This document shows positions 32,465 through 41,082 of a stretch of DNA of 64,000 bases, one piece after another. This DNA comes from CAYFXE01 sp964347035. GTDB lineage: Bacteria > Acidobacteriota > Aminicenantia > Aminicenantales > Aminicenantaceae. Each line of letters opens with the position of its first letter. Positions within the stretch are counted from its first letter, which is position 1. Location of the stretch: the NCBI GenBank assembly GCA_964347035.1, contig CAYFXE010000001.1, positions 1-64,000 of the forward strand. The letters are read 5' to 3'. Below the pieces are notes generated by a model that was not told the origin of the DNA, did no database searches, and was given only the letters and a program-made list of their open reading frames with translations. A program made the translations under genes and the position numbers.

Positions 32465-33863
32465 CCCAAAAAACAATCTTCATCTGTCAGAATTGTGGCT
32501 TCAACTCTCCCAAGTGGCTGGGGNNNNNNNNNNGCCGAAGTGCCGGCCAAGACCTCGGCGCGGGCTGGGGAGATGCCCGACTTGCGGGGAGTGGAACACG
32601 CTGATCGAAGAAGTTGAAGAGGACATCAAGGTCGAGTACGCCTTTCCTCCTTCTGAGCCTCTTCTCTACGAAGACATAAAGGAGGCAAGGAAGGAAAGAG
32701 TGAAAACAGAAATCGAAGAGTTGAACCGCGTCCTGGGAGGTGGGGTTGTCCTCGGTTCATTGGTTTTAATCGGGGGGGAGCCGGGGATCGGGAAATCCAC
32801 TCTTCTCCTCCAGATAAGCCGCGATTTTTCCAGTCAAAACGAAAAGGTGCTGTACGTCTCGGGGGAGGAATCCTTGGAACAGATTAAACTCCGAGGTGAG
32901 AGGCTTGGTCTTAAGGACGGACATCTCTACCTTTTGGCGGAGACCAACTTGGAGAGGATTATCGCCCACGCTGAGAAATTGTCGCCCCAGATATTTGTCT
33001 TGGATTCTATCCAAACTGTTTTTTCGTCGAAACTCTCCTCCAGCCCCGGCACGATCAGCCAGGTTCGGGAGGTGGCCAACCAGGTTTTCCGCTTCGCCAA
33101 GAAAAATGATGTCAGTTCTTTTCTGATCGGTCATATCACCAAGGAAGGGTCACTAGCAGGGCCTAAGTCTCTAGAACACATGGTGGATGTTGTCCTGTAT
33201 TTCGAGGGCGAGCGGGATCATGCCCACAGGGTGCTCCGCGCTCTGAAGAACAGGTTCGGCCCGGTCTCGGAGCTGGCCATCTTCGAGATGGGAGGACAGG
33301 GGCTTCAGGCCATATCGAACCCTTCTGCTTTTTTTCTGAAGGAGAGACCGACCGAGGAGGCAGGCAGTGTGGTCATCTGTACAATCAAGGGATCCCGACC
33401 CCTGCTGGCCGAGATTCAGGCTCTGGTTTCCCCGACTCTTTTTGTGGGGAATCCAAGAAGGATGACGATCGGTCTTGACCATTTTCGGGCTTCTATGCTA
33501 TTAGCCATTGCAGAGAGAAAACTCGGATTCAGTTTTTCTGGACAGGATGTATATCTTAACGTGGCCGGAGGTTTGGTGATCGATGAGCCGGCCTCGGATT
33601 TGGGAGTGATCCTAGCCGTGGTTTCCTGTATTAAAAACAAGGCGATTCCATCAGAACTGACTGTTTTCGGAGAGGTCGGGTTGAGCGGTGAAATTCGCTC
33701 TGTCGGTCAGGTTTTAGCCCGGCTGAAAGAAGCCCATTCCTTAGGATTTAAGAGAATCATACTTCCTGAAGGGAATCTTTCTCACTTGGAGAAGGAAGAC
33801 ATCCCGGATATACAGCTCAAGGGAGTTAAAAATATTAAAGAGGCCATTAATACTATATTTTAG
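32461..33863 (+). CDS. radA: DNA repair protein RadA (Sms), interrupted by an assembly artefact
   Basis: Starts MTQKTIFICQNCGFNSPKWLG, the zinc-finger N-terminus of RadA. The second half of the finger (RCPTCGEWNTLIEE) resumes at 32571. Between lie ten N and 37 further bases; removing 32524-32570 restores one uninterrupted 451-residue frame, the usual RadA length. The rest is normal: Walker A GGEPGIGKSTLLLQIS, the RadA KNRFG motif in RALKNRFGPVSELAIFEM, and the C-terminal Lon-like domain (FSFSGQDVYLNVAGGLVIDEPASDLG). RadA helps branch migration in recombination. The context radA-yacL-ispD-ispF-gltX mirrors Firmicutes. Confidence 0.9.
32524..32570. other. Gap plus 37-base spurious insertion in radA
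   Basis: Ten N then a GC-rich stretch ending GGCTGGGG, an eight-base copy of the sequence just left of the gap. Deleting one copy with everything between joins SPKWLG to RCPTCGEW exactly as in other RadA proteins. The segment is therefore scaffold debris. Confidence 0.85.
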
Positions 33864-33874
33864 GGATTTATATC

Positions 33875-34864
33875 ATGGGCATTTTTATTTTTAGGTTTAT
33901 TGTGATCGCCCTGATCACTACAGCCGGGTATTTTTTCCCTCCGTTTAATCTGGCTCATTATCATGGGGCGATTATGGCTTTTGTTCTCAGTATTGTCATC
34001 ATCTACCTTGAGACGCGAATCCGGAAGAGCCAGTTTAAAATCATCTGGAGCTCGACTGTAGGAACTTTTGCTGGTGTCGTTTTAGGCTGGGGCCTCGGGA
34101 CCATTTACCAGACTATTGCCCGAGACAGTTCGACTACGACGTTTATCCGCATTTTTTTCCTGATCATCATGCCCTACATCGGATTCCTCGTTGGCACCCA
34201 GAAGTTCGAGTGGCTCGATCCTGCCCATCTTTTCCGCTTCTTCCAGGAAAAAAGCGTGGGTCGGAGCTATAAGATTCTGGACACGAGTGTTATCATTGAT
34301 GGCCGCATCGCCGACATCTGTGATACAGCCTTTGTCGAAGGGTCGCTGGTCATCCCTCAATTCATCCTGAAAGAGTTGCAGTTCGTGGCGGATTCTGCCG
34401 ACGGCATAAAGCGCCAGAGGGGGCGGCGAGGCTTGGATGTGCTGGATCGTCTCCAGAAATCTTCTCAAGTCTCGACGATTATCTCAGAGATGGATTTTCC
34501 TGAGATCAAGGATGTGGACTCGAAGTTGATCGAACTGGCCAAGCATCTGGACGCAAAGATTGTGACTAATGATTTTAACCTGAACAAGGTGGCCCAGCTC
34601 CAAGGCATCCCCGTCCTCAACATCAACGAACTGGCCAATGCCATGAAGCCTGTGGTCCTGCCCGGGGAGACCTTGAGGGCTTTTATCCTCAAAGAGGGGA
34701 AGGAGAAGGACCAAGGAGTGGCCTATCTCGATGATGGCACCATGGTGGTTGTGGACAATTCAAGGAAGATGATCGGGCAGAATATCGATATCACCGTGAC
34801 GTCCGTACTCCAGACAACTGTCGGGAAGATGATTTTCGGGCGGTATAACGAGGAGACCGAATGA
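33875..34864 (+). CDS. yacL: PIN-TRAM domain membrane protein (YacL-like)
   Basis: A 329-residue protein with four N-terminal membrane helices (residues ~1-115). A PIN nuclease domain follows (KILDTSVIIDGRIADICDTAFVEG, FILKELQFVADSAD, KRQRGRRGLDVLDRL, AKIVTNDFNLNKVAQLQGIPVLNINELANA). A C-terminal TRAM domain (GVAYLDDGTMVVVDNSRKMIGQNIDITVTSVLQT) ends the chain. PIN acidic residues (D in LDTS, E in LKELQ, D in TNDFN) are in place, so an RNase activity is plausible; substrate unknown. It overlaps ispD by four bases (ATGA). Confidence 0.92.
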   Translation: MGIFIFRFIVIALITTAGYFFPPFNLAHYHGAIMAFVLSIVIIYLETRIRKSQFKIIWSSTVGTFAGVVLGWGLGTIYQTIARDSSTTTFIRIFFLIIMPYIGFLVGTQKFEWLDPAHLFRFFQEKSVGRSYKILDTSVIIDGRIADICDTAFVEGSLVIPQFILKELQFVADSADGIKRQRGRRGLDVLDRLQKSSQVSTIISEMDFPEIKDVDSKLIELAKHLDAKIVTNDFNLNKVAQLQGIPVLNINELANAMKPVVLPGETLRAFILKEGKEKDQGVAYLDDGTMVVVDNSRKMIGQNIDITVTSVLQTTVGKMIFGRYNEETE

Positions 34865-35526
34865 AAAAAGCATCGGTCATTATCGCTGCTGCCGGCGAAG
34901 GAAAACGGTTCGGCAGCGCCAAACAGTTTACGAAGCTCAAAGGGAGACCTGTTTTGGATTGGGCGTTGGAGACGTTCGACAGCCATGTCAAGGTGACGGA
35001 TATCATCCTAGTCGTCAAAGAAGACTGGCTGAGAGAGAAGTACATGAGCCGCTTCCAGAAGCTGTCCGCCGTGGTTCATGGAGGAGAAAAGAGACAGGAT
35101 TCAGTAATGGCCGGATTCAGTCAGGTTAAACCCATCAAGGACACCATCGTTCTTGTTCATGATGGTGTGAGACCTTTGGTAGGCAAGGATCTGATCACCA
35201 GGGTCATAGAGGCAGCAGAAAAAGTGGGCGCGGCTATCCCTGGCATTTCCTTGGAGGATACAATCAAACAAATTAAGGACGAGAAGGTCTTCCGGACTCT
35301 AGATAGAACGACTCTGCTCAGGATTCAGACACCACAGGGATTCTCTTACGCCGTTCTTGAGGAAGCGTTGAATAAGGCCAAGGAGGACAATTTCTACGGG
35401 ACGGATGAGGCCTCCCTGGTCGAAAGACTTGGGAAAGAGGTCTGTGTCGTTGCCGGAGATACGCGGAACATCAAGATTACCAGTCCTGAGGATATCCAGA
35501 TAGCGGAGGCGCTCGTTGCGGATTAA
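34861..35526 (+). CDS. ispD: 2-C-methyl-D-erythritol 4-phosphate cytidylyltransferase
   Basis: A 221-residue MEP-pathway enzyme joining CTP to methylerythritol phosphate. The nucleotide-binding start is VIIAAAGEGKRFGSAKQFTKLKGRPVL. It also has VHGGEKRQDSVMAGF, VLVHDGVRPLV, IPGISLEDTIKQI and the late TPQGFSYAVLEEA and TDEASLVERLGKEV segments. The start overlaps yacL and the end overlaps ispF by 11 bases, so both MEP genes are translationally coupled. Confidence 0.96.
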   Translation: MKKASVIIAAAGEGKRFGSAKQFTKLKGRPVLDWALETFDSHVKVTDIILVVKEDWLREKYMSRFQKLSAVVHGGEKRQDSVMAGFSQVKPIKDTIVLVHDGVRPLVGKDLITRVIEAAEKVGAAIPGISLEDTIKQIKDEKVFRTLDRTTLLRIQTPQGFSYAVLEEALNKAKEDNFYGTDEASLVERLGKEVCVVAGDTRNIKITSPEDIQIAEALVAD

Positions 35527-35995
35527 AACAGGGCTCGGATTCGATATCCACAGGCTGGAGGAGGGAAGAAGGCTTTTCTTAGGGGGAGTTGAAATCCCTT
35601 TTCCCGTTGGATTGGCGGGACATTCGGACGGGGATTGTTTAACTCATGCGATCATCGACGGACTGTTGGGCGCGGCTGGGATGGAGGATATCGGTCAGAT
35701 GTTTCCCGATTCAGACCCCCAATACAAAGACATCCGGAGCACCGAGCTTTTGGAAAGGGCGATACAGAGGCTTAGTGAAAGAACTGTGGAAATCGTAAAC
35801 ATCGATACGATTATCATCGCCGAGAGACCGAAGTTGGCCCCCTTCATCTCCCAGATGAAAGAGGCCCTCTGCCCACTCCTCGGGATTAAGAAGGAAGATT
35901 TAGGGATCAAGGCCAAAACCTCGGAGGGAATCGGTATAATTGGAGAAGGCCAAGCCATAGCAGCCTTAGCCCAGGTGCTGATCAAGGCGCCTTAG
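35516..35995 (+). CDS. ispF: 2-C-methyl-D-erythritol 2,4-cyclodiphosphate synthase
   Basis: A 159-residue trimeric enzyme, next step after ispE in the MEP pathway. The start is a TTG at 35516 giving RIKTGLGFDIHRLEEG, where D-x-H binds the active-site zinc. GHSDGDCLTHAIIDGLLGAAGMEDIGQMFPD supplies the third ligand and substrate contacts, and KAKTSEGIGIIGEGQAI closes the active site. The TTG start is unusual but the frame before it is inside ispD and homology starts exactly here. Confidence 0.95.
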   Translation: MRIKTGLGFDIHRLEEGRRLFLGGVEIPFPVGLAGHSDGDCLTHAIIDGLLGAAGMEDIGQMFPDSDPQYKDIRSTELLERAIQRLSERTVEIVNIDTIIIAERPKLAPFISQMKEALCPLLGIKKEDLGIKAKTSEGIGIIGEGQAIAALAQVLIKAP

Positions 35996-36061
35996 GCCCA
36001 ACAAAGAGTTGTCGCTACCTCCTTCCTACTGTCATTCCTGTTTATACCGTCACTTAAGTTT

Positions 36062-36152
36062 CTATCGTCATTCCTGCGCAAGCAGGAATCCAGAGATATT
36101 TGAATAAGAATCTATCATATTACTGGTTTCTTGCTTGCGAAGGAATGATAGA
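36062..36152. repeat. REPIN-like inverted pair of palindromic repeats
   Basis: The left unit holds the hairpin TTCCTGCGCAAGCAGGAA within ctatcgtcattcctgcgcaa... (36062-36092). The right unit (36125-36152), read on the other strand, is ctatcattccttcgcaagcaagaaacc, about 80 per cent the same. The two units are inverted about 32 bases apart, just after ispF. A single unit also occurs at 40974-41000. REPINs are usually mobilised by RAYT transposases, none of which is in the window. Confidence 0.7.
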
Positions 36153-36319
36153 GAGAAGCAAAAATTGTGCCTGTGCACCTTTTTATCAAAAAAAGGAGCC
36201 AGTCCTCCTTCTTGAATGTAGCCAGTCCCTTTTCATTAACGATAAACGGAAAAGATTTCGGGAAATAAAGGACTTGGAGGGGATTTGAGGAAGGCTATCT
36301 CAGGAAGGAGGGATAAAAA

Positions 36320-36365
36320 AAGAGGCTGCAGTATTCATTCGCATTGGAAGTTACTGCAGCCTCTT
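36320..36365 (-). terminator. Strong intrinsic terminator (minus strand)
   Basis: AAGAGGCTGCAGTA (36320-36333) and its perfect complement TACTGCAGCCTCTT (36352-36365) form a 14-base stem with an 18-base loop, followed on the minus strand by a run of T (complement of the A-run at 36314-36319). It is placed to end the transcript of the small secreted-peptide gene at 36499-36684. Confidence 0.75.
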
Positions 36366-36480
36366 AAAGGACGGGAATGGGTTGTGTACAAAGGCTAAAT
36401 CTGCCTCTAGAGATGAAGAGTCGAAGACTCTCAAAGTCGATAAGCAACCACTCCCAGAATTTGATGATTGTGCTCATCAT
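36364..36480 (-). CDS. Possible micro-ORF after the secreted peptide
   Basis: A 38-codon frame MMSTIIKFWEWLLIDFESLR... ending in TAA on the edge of the terminator hairpin. It has an amphipathic, aromatic start like some signalling or toxin peptides. No clear ribosome site. It may be chance. Confidence 0.25.
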   Translation of the reverse strand: MMSTIIKFWEWLLIDFESLRLFISRGRFSLCTQPIPVL

Positions 36481-36498
36481 CCGTTCTCTCACGATGTC

Positions 36499-36684
36499 TT
36501 ATCCTCCAAGAGAATGATGAGCGGCCGTATCTGCATCAGCCAGGTAATTGAAGATAATTTCGTAGCCGGCGTCGTTTCCGACTTTGATCAGATCTTCTGC
36601 GCCAGAAGTGGCTATCAGGTTGAATCCCAAAAAAGTCAGCAGAACGGCTGTCATGAAGATGGCAACTTTTGTTCTTGTCTTCAT
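36499..36684 (-). CDS. Small secreted peptide ending in Gly-Gly
   Basis: A 61-residue ORF with a strong ribosome site (AGGAGGTTAAG before ATG at 36684). The first ~30 residues MKTRTKVAIFMTAVLLTFLG... form a good signal peptide, with likely cleavage after ATSGA. The mature part is about 31 residues (EDLIKVGNDAGYEIIFNYLA...), ending HHSLGG. A frame-linked longer start six codons upstream is less likely. The perfect terminator at 36320-36365 lies downstream, giving a self-contained transcript of about 350 bases. I know no family for it. Flanking genes (ispF and gltX) are on the other strand. Confidence 0.6.
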   Translation of the reverse strand: MKTRTKVAIFMTAVLLTFLGFNLIATSGAEDLIKVGNDAGYEIIFNYLADADTAAHHSLGG

Positions 36685-37069
36685 CTTAACCTCCTGTATC
36701 ATTTTTCATCTTTCGAAATACATAATATATACGTAGGCCAGGCAAAAAAGGTTGCATCAGGATTAATCCTTCATGACTTTTATAATTGTTTATTTCCGTC
36801 AATTCCAACGCCTGAATTCCCCGGGCCATGATTTAAGTTCAGTAGATTCATCAATAACATTAGACAAGCTTCCGGAGTCACTCATTCCAGCTCTGAGTCA
36901 ATCTTGGTGGTTGACCGATCGTCAACTCTTCATCCAACAGGGACTAGGTTTTTATAAGTTACATAGGTTCTTCTTAATCTATGAACAGGAAGTCAAACAC
37001 AAGTTGTGAAACTTAAGAAAGCACGGCGCCACTTGACTCCCCTATTTTTCGATATTAATATGGGGTCTG
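36685..37069. other. Intergenic region upstream of gltX
   Basis: About 385 bases. It must hold the divergent promoters for the secreted-peptide gene and gltX. I see no coding frame with family resemblance and no clear repeats. TTGACT at 37032-37037 lies shortly before gltX, but no well-spaced -10 follows that I can defend. Confidence 0.45.
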
Positions 37070-38587
37070 ATGGATAAAGTAAGAGTCCGATTCGCCCCTA
37101 GCCCCACTGGCTATCTCCACGTGGGAAATGCCAGGACAGCTTTGTTTAATTGGCTGTTTGCCCGGCAAAAAAAGGGGGTGTATGTTCTTAGGGTGGAGGA
37201 TACAGACATCGAGAGGTCGGCTGCGGAATACGAAGAGCGACTCAAACAGGACCTTCGGTGGTTGGGTTTAGACTGGGATGAGGGACCGGATATCCGAGGT
37301 CCGTACGGTCCCTACCGGCAGTCACTCCGCCTCGACACCTACAAAAAATACACCCAGCAGCTTTTGGAGGGAGAGAAGGCCTATTACTGCTTCTGCTCGC
37401 CACAGGAGCTTGAAGACGAGAGAAAAAAGGCCATCGCTTCGGGGGAGATGCCTGTTTACAGCGGTAAATGCAGAGACATCTCTCTTGATGTAGCCGATAG
37501 ACGTGTCCGTGATGGTGAACCGGCAGTGGTCCGCCTCAAAACACCCGGGCAAGGAGAGCTCCGCTACGATGATCTCGTGCGGGGGACCTTGACCTTTGAT
37601 CTCAAACTCACCGGCGATCCCGTGCTCGTCCGCTCCAATGGCCTTCCAGCCTACAATTATGCAGTCGTCATTGATGACCACTTGATGGAGATATCTCACG
37701 TCATAAGAGGAGAAGACCATATTTCCAACACACCACGCCAAATCTTGACTTACCAGGCCCTCGGTTTTCATCCTCCACAATTTGCCCATCTTTCGATGGT
37801 AATGGGACAGGACAACACCCGCCTGAGCAAACGCCACGGGGCTACGGCTGTTTCTCAGTTTGAAAAGCAGGGAATATTAGCCTCTGCTCTTTTCAATTAT
37901 CTGGCTCTTTTAGGATGGGCCTCTCCAGAAGAGCGGGAGGTTTTGACAAAAGAGGAATTGGTCGAACTCTTCGACCTGGAAAAAGTCAGCCGCTCCTCAG
38001 CGATATTCGACTACGAGAAACTCTTCTGGATTAACCGCCAGCACATGAAGAATCTTTCTCCCCGCCATATGGCAGAAATGGCTTATCCTCACTTAAAAGA
38101 GAGGAACCTGTTACCAGCAGACATGACAGAAGCTCACTGGACCTGGCTTGAGGAGGCAGCGGAGCTTCTGATCGAGCGCATCGACAAATTCTCGGACATA
38201 CCGGAGCAGGTGGCCGTGCTATTTGACTTTTCCCCCTCGAGCATGGAGAAAGAGTCTAAGGAGGCCCTACAAACGGAATGCGCCTCAAAAGTCATCGAGT
38301 ATTTCGGGAAAGAAATATCACGGCTGGAGAGCTTTGATTATGATCAATTTTCTCGAATCACCATGCACGCAAAGCAGGAAACAGGCTGTAAAGGCAAAGA
38401 TCTTTACCACCCTCTAAGGGTGGCCCTGACAGCCAGAGTCTCTGGCCTGGACCTGGATAAATTTATTACCTTAGTTGAGAAGGGGGCCAGCCTCGAGTTC
38501 CCCCGACCGCTCAAAAACTGTGCCCAGCGCGTATCCGAGATGTTGGGCTTTTTACGGGCATCCAGTGACGTGGAGAGTAAAACATGA
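37070..38587 (+). CDS. gltX: Glutamyl-tRNA synthetase
   Basis: A 505-residue class I synthetase charging tRNA-Glu. The HIGH-type motif is RFAPSPTGYLHVGNARTALFNWLFA at the start, and the KMSKS-type motif is DNTRLSKRHGATAVSQF. Internal ISHVIRGEDHISNTPRQILTYQALG is diagnostic. The C-terminal helical anticodon-binding region is full length. It is followed with a four-base overlap by glnS, so the cell need not rely on a non-discriminating GluRS for glutamine. Confidence 0.96.
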   Translation: MDKVRVRFAPSPTGYLHVGNARTALFNWLFARQKKGVYVLRVEDTDIERSAAEYEERLKQDLRWLGLDWDEGPDIRGPYGPYRQSLRLDTYKKYTQQLLEGEKAYYCFCSPQELEDERKKAIASGEMPVYSGKCRDISLDVADRRVRDGEPAVVRLKTPGQGELRYDDLVRGTLTFDLKLTGDPVLVRSNGLPAYNYAVVIDDHLMEISHVIRGEDHISNTPRQILTYQALGFHPPQFAHLSMVMGQDNTRLSKRHGATAVSQFEKQGILASALFNYLALLGWASPEEREVLTKEELVELFDLEKVSRSSAIFDYEKLFWINRQHMKNLSPRHMAEMAYPHLKERNLLPADMTEAHWTWLEEAAELLIERIDKFSDIPEQVAVLFDFSPSSMEKESKEALQTECASKVIEYFGKEISRLESFDYDQFSRITMHAKQETGCKGKDLYHPLRVALTARVSGLDLDKFITLVEKGASLEFPRPLKNCAQRVSEMLGFLRASSDVESKT

Positions 38588-40317
38588 AACAGGAAGATAA
38601 AGACAGGAACTCAACCAAAGATACACCTGATAAGGAAACCACAATTACCCTCGATTTCATCCGAACCATCATCGAAGATGACCAGAAGAACAAAAAACAC
38701 GAAGGCCGGGTTCACACGCGATTCCCGCCTGAGCCGAACGGCTATCTCCACATAGGCCATGCCAAATCCATCTGTCTCAACTTCGGCCTGGCCGAAGAAT
38801 ACGGGGGGCTGTGCAATCTGCGTTTCGATGATACGAACCCCATCAAAGAGGAGGAAGAATACGTAGAATCGATTAAGGAAGATGTCCGCTGGCTCGGGTA
38901 CGATTGGGAAGATCGATTGTATTTTGCCTCGGACTATTTCGACCAGTTATACGAGTACGCCCTGAAGCTTATTAACGCCGGAAAGGCCTATGTCTGTGAT
39001 TTGAGTCCGGATCAAATTCGAGAATACCGGGGCACCTTGACTGAACCCGGAAAGGACAGTCCCTACCGAAACCGATCTATCGAAGAAAACCTGGACCTTT
39101 TTGAGCGCATGCGGGCTGGCGAATTCGAGGAGGGGTCACGGACTCTTCGCGCCAAGATCGACATGGCCTCTGGAAACTTGAACATGCGGGATCCGGTGAT
39201 GTACCGCATCGTCAAGGCCTCCCATCACCGGACGGGCGATAAATGGTGCATCTATCCCACTTACGATTGGACCCACGGCCAGTCGGATTCCATCGAGCGG
39301 ATCACCCATTCCATCTGCACCCTGGAATTCGAGGATCACCGTCCGTTGTATGACTGGTTTATCGAACAGCTCGGTATTTTCCCTTCCCGTCAAATCGAGT
39401 TTGCGCGGCTGAACCTCAGCTACACGGTGATGAGCAAGCGGAAGCTTCTGGAGCTGGTCCAAGAAGGGCATGTGGCCGGTTGGGATGATCCGCGGATGCC
39501 GACCATATCAGGATTGCGGCGGCGAGGGTATTCGCCTGAGGCGATCCGGAATTTCTGTGACCGCATCGGAGTCGCCAAAAGGGAGAGTGTGGTCGACATC
39601 GCTCTTCTTGAGCACTGTCTCCGGGAAGACCTCAATAGACGATCTCAGCGGGTGATGGCGGTCTTGCGGCCTCTAAAAGTGATGATAATCAACTATCCTG
39701 AAGGCAAAGTGGAGGAATTGGATGCCGAGAACAACCCCGAAGATGCGAGTATGGGAACACGAAAGATTCCCTTTTCCCGTGAGATTTATATCGAACAGGG
39801 GGATTTTCGTGAGGACCCTCCGAGGAAATTTTTCCGGCTGGCTCCTGGGCGGGAAGTGCGCCTCAAACATGCCTATTACATAAAATGCGAAAAGGTCATC
39901 AAAGACGAAAAAACGGGTGAGATCGTCGGGCTTCACTGCACGTATGACCCAGAAACCAGAGGAGGGTGGACCGAGGACGGCCGGATGGTCCGGGGAACGC
40001 TGCACTGGGTGTCAGCGCCTCATGCCCTCGAAGCCGAGGTCCGTCTGTACGACCGGCTGTTCACCAAACAGGATCCGATGGAAGACGGCGATGTCGATTT
40101 TAAAACACACCTCAACCGAAAATCACTGGATGTAATAGATTCCTGTAAGGTGGAGCCGAGCCTGACAAAAGCTAAACCAGGAGACCGCTTCCAGTTTCTT
40201 AGACAGGGGTACTTCTGTGTCGATCCTGACTCAACACCCGAAAAACTCGTCTTCAACCTCACGGTTCAACTTCGTGATACCTGGGCCAAGATCGAAAAAG
40301 CCCAGAAGAAGAATTAA
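38584..40317 (+). CDS. glnS: Glutaminyl-tRNA synthetase
   Basis: A 577-residue GlnRS. The HIGH motif is RFPPEPNGYLHIGHAKSICLNFGLA, the KMSKS motif is YTVMSKRKLLELV, and MYRIVKASHHRTGDKWCIYPTYDW...DSIERITHSICTLEFEDHRPLYDWF is characteristic. The C-terminal two-barrel anticodon domain (FSREIYIEQGDFRED...PGREVRLKHAYYIKC) is complete. GlnRS entered bacteria from eukaryotes and is patchy outside proteobacteria. It overlaps gltX by four bases, forming a GluRS/GlnRS operon. Confidence 0.97.
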   Translation: MKQEDKDRNSTKDTPDKETTITLDFIRTIIEDDQKNKKHEGRVHTRFPPEPNGYLHIGHAKSICLNFGLAEEYGGLCNLRFDDTNPIKEEEEYVESIKEDVRWLGYDWEDRLYFASDYFDQLYEYALKLINAGKAYVCDLSPDQIREYRGTLTEPGKDSPYRNRSIEENLDLFERMRAGEFEEGSRTLRAKIDMASGNLNMRDPVMYRIVKASHHRTGDKWCIYPTYDWTHGQSDSIERITHSICTLEFEDHRPLYDWFIEQLGIFPSRQIEFARLNLSYTVMSKRKLLELVQEGHVAGWDDPRMPTISGLRRRGYSPEAIRNFCDRIGVAKRESVVDIALLEHCLREDLNRRSQRVMAVLRPLKVMIINYPEGKVEELDAENNPEDASMGTRKIPFSREIYIEQGDFREDPPRKFFRLAPGREVRLKHAYYIKCEKVIKDEKTGEIVGLHCTYDPETRGGWTEDGRMVRGTLHWVSAPHALEAEVRLYDRLFTKQDPMEDGDVDFKTHLNRKSLDVIDSCKVEPSLTKAKPGDRFQFLRQGYFCVDPDSTPEKLVFNLTVQLRDTWAKIEKAQKKN

Positions 40318-40373
40318 GAAGAAAAAGGAGACAGCCCTCATCCTCCTCAAGAAAAAAATAAAGAAGACTGAAA

Positions 40374-40901
40374 ATGCCTGAAATTAAGACAAATAGTCAT
40401 TTCAAGCTCATGACCTTGACCTTGTGGTTGCGCGATATCTTCTTTTCCCCCACCAAGATTCTGCGGAATGCTGGCTTAAAATCAGGTGACCAGGTGCTCG
40501 ATTTCGGCTGTGGCCCAGGGAGTTTTTCCCTTGCTGCGGCAAGAATCGTCGGCCAGTCGGGAAAGGTGTATGCCTTGGATATTCATCCTCTGGCCTTACA
40601 GAGTGTGGAAAGGAAATCGACGAAAGACGGCCTTCAGAACATCGAAACAATATCCTCGGATGGAGCTACAGGGCTTCCGGATCAGAGCGTGGAGTTTGTC
40701 ATCCTCAATGATGTTCTCCACGAGGTGGACAACCCGGATGCCGTGCTGGCCGAACTTCACCGTATCATGAAACCCGAAGGCACTCTCTGCTTCAGTGACC
40801 ACCACATGAGAGAGATGGACATCATGACCAGGCTGACACAGAAGAAACTCTTCCGGTACTCCCGCAAGGGCTATAAAGCCTACTTGCTTTCTAAATCATA
40901 G
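40374..40901 (+). CDS. Class I SAM-dependent methyltransferase
   Basis: A 175-residue Rossmann methyltransferase of the UbiE/Methyltransf_11 type. Motif I is VLDFGCGPGSFSLAAARIV, the acidic residue of motif II is in VYALDIHPLAL, and motif IV is EFVILNDVLHEVDNP. There is no membrane segment. The substrate cannot be told from sequence. It follows glnS at 56 bases and is likely read from the same transcript. Confidence 0.88.
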   Translation: MPEIKTNSHFKLMTLTLWLRDIFFSPTKILRNAGLKSGDQVLDFGCGPGSFSLAAARIVGQSGKVYALDIHPLALQSVERKSTKDGLQNIETISSDGATGLPDQSVEFVILNDVLHEVDNPDAVLAELHRIMKPEGTLCFSDHHMREMDIMTRLTQKKLFRYSRKGYKAYLLSKS

Positions 40902-40973
40902 AAAATTCTCTGTCCCCGTTTATTCTAAAGATGAGAATTCGGGAGGCGTCCCCAGAATTGACAGGGGAAAGAA

Positions 40974-41000
40974 CTGGGTTCCTGCTTGCGCAGGAATGAC
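40974..41000. repeat. Single REP-like hairpin
   Basis: actgggTTCCTGCttgcGCAGGAAtgac: the same seven-base-stem palindrome as in the 36062-36152 pair, here as one copy between the methyltransferase and rhodanese genes. Confidence 0.65.
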
Positions 41001-41082
41001 AAAGAGGGGGAACATCCCCAGACCTTACAGCAGAAAGGGCAATCATGTATAATTAAAAAATAATGCCCTAAAGGAGCTCAGA

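Noticed and set aside
36100..36288. Plus-strand 62-codon frame after ispF
   Set aside because: It overlaps the right unit of the REPIN-like repeat and has no ribosome site or conserved feature.
36382..36831. Plus-strand 149-codon frame opposite the secreted-peptide gene
   Set aside because: No ribosome site and no recognisable domain; the opposite strand has a strong ribosome site, a signal peptide and a terminator.
36773..37009. Plus-strand 78-codon frame before gltX
   Set aside because: No start context, no hydrophobic or domain pattern, atypical composition; probably chance.
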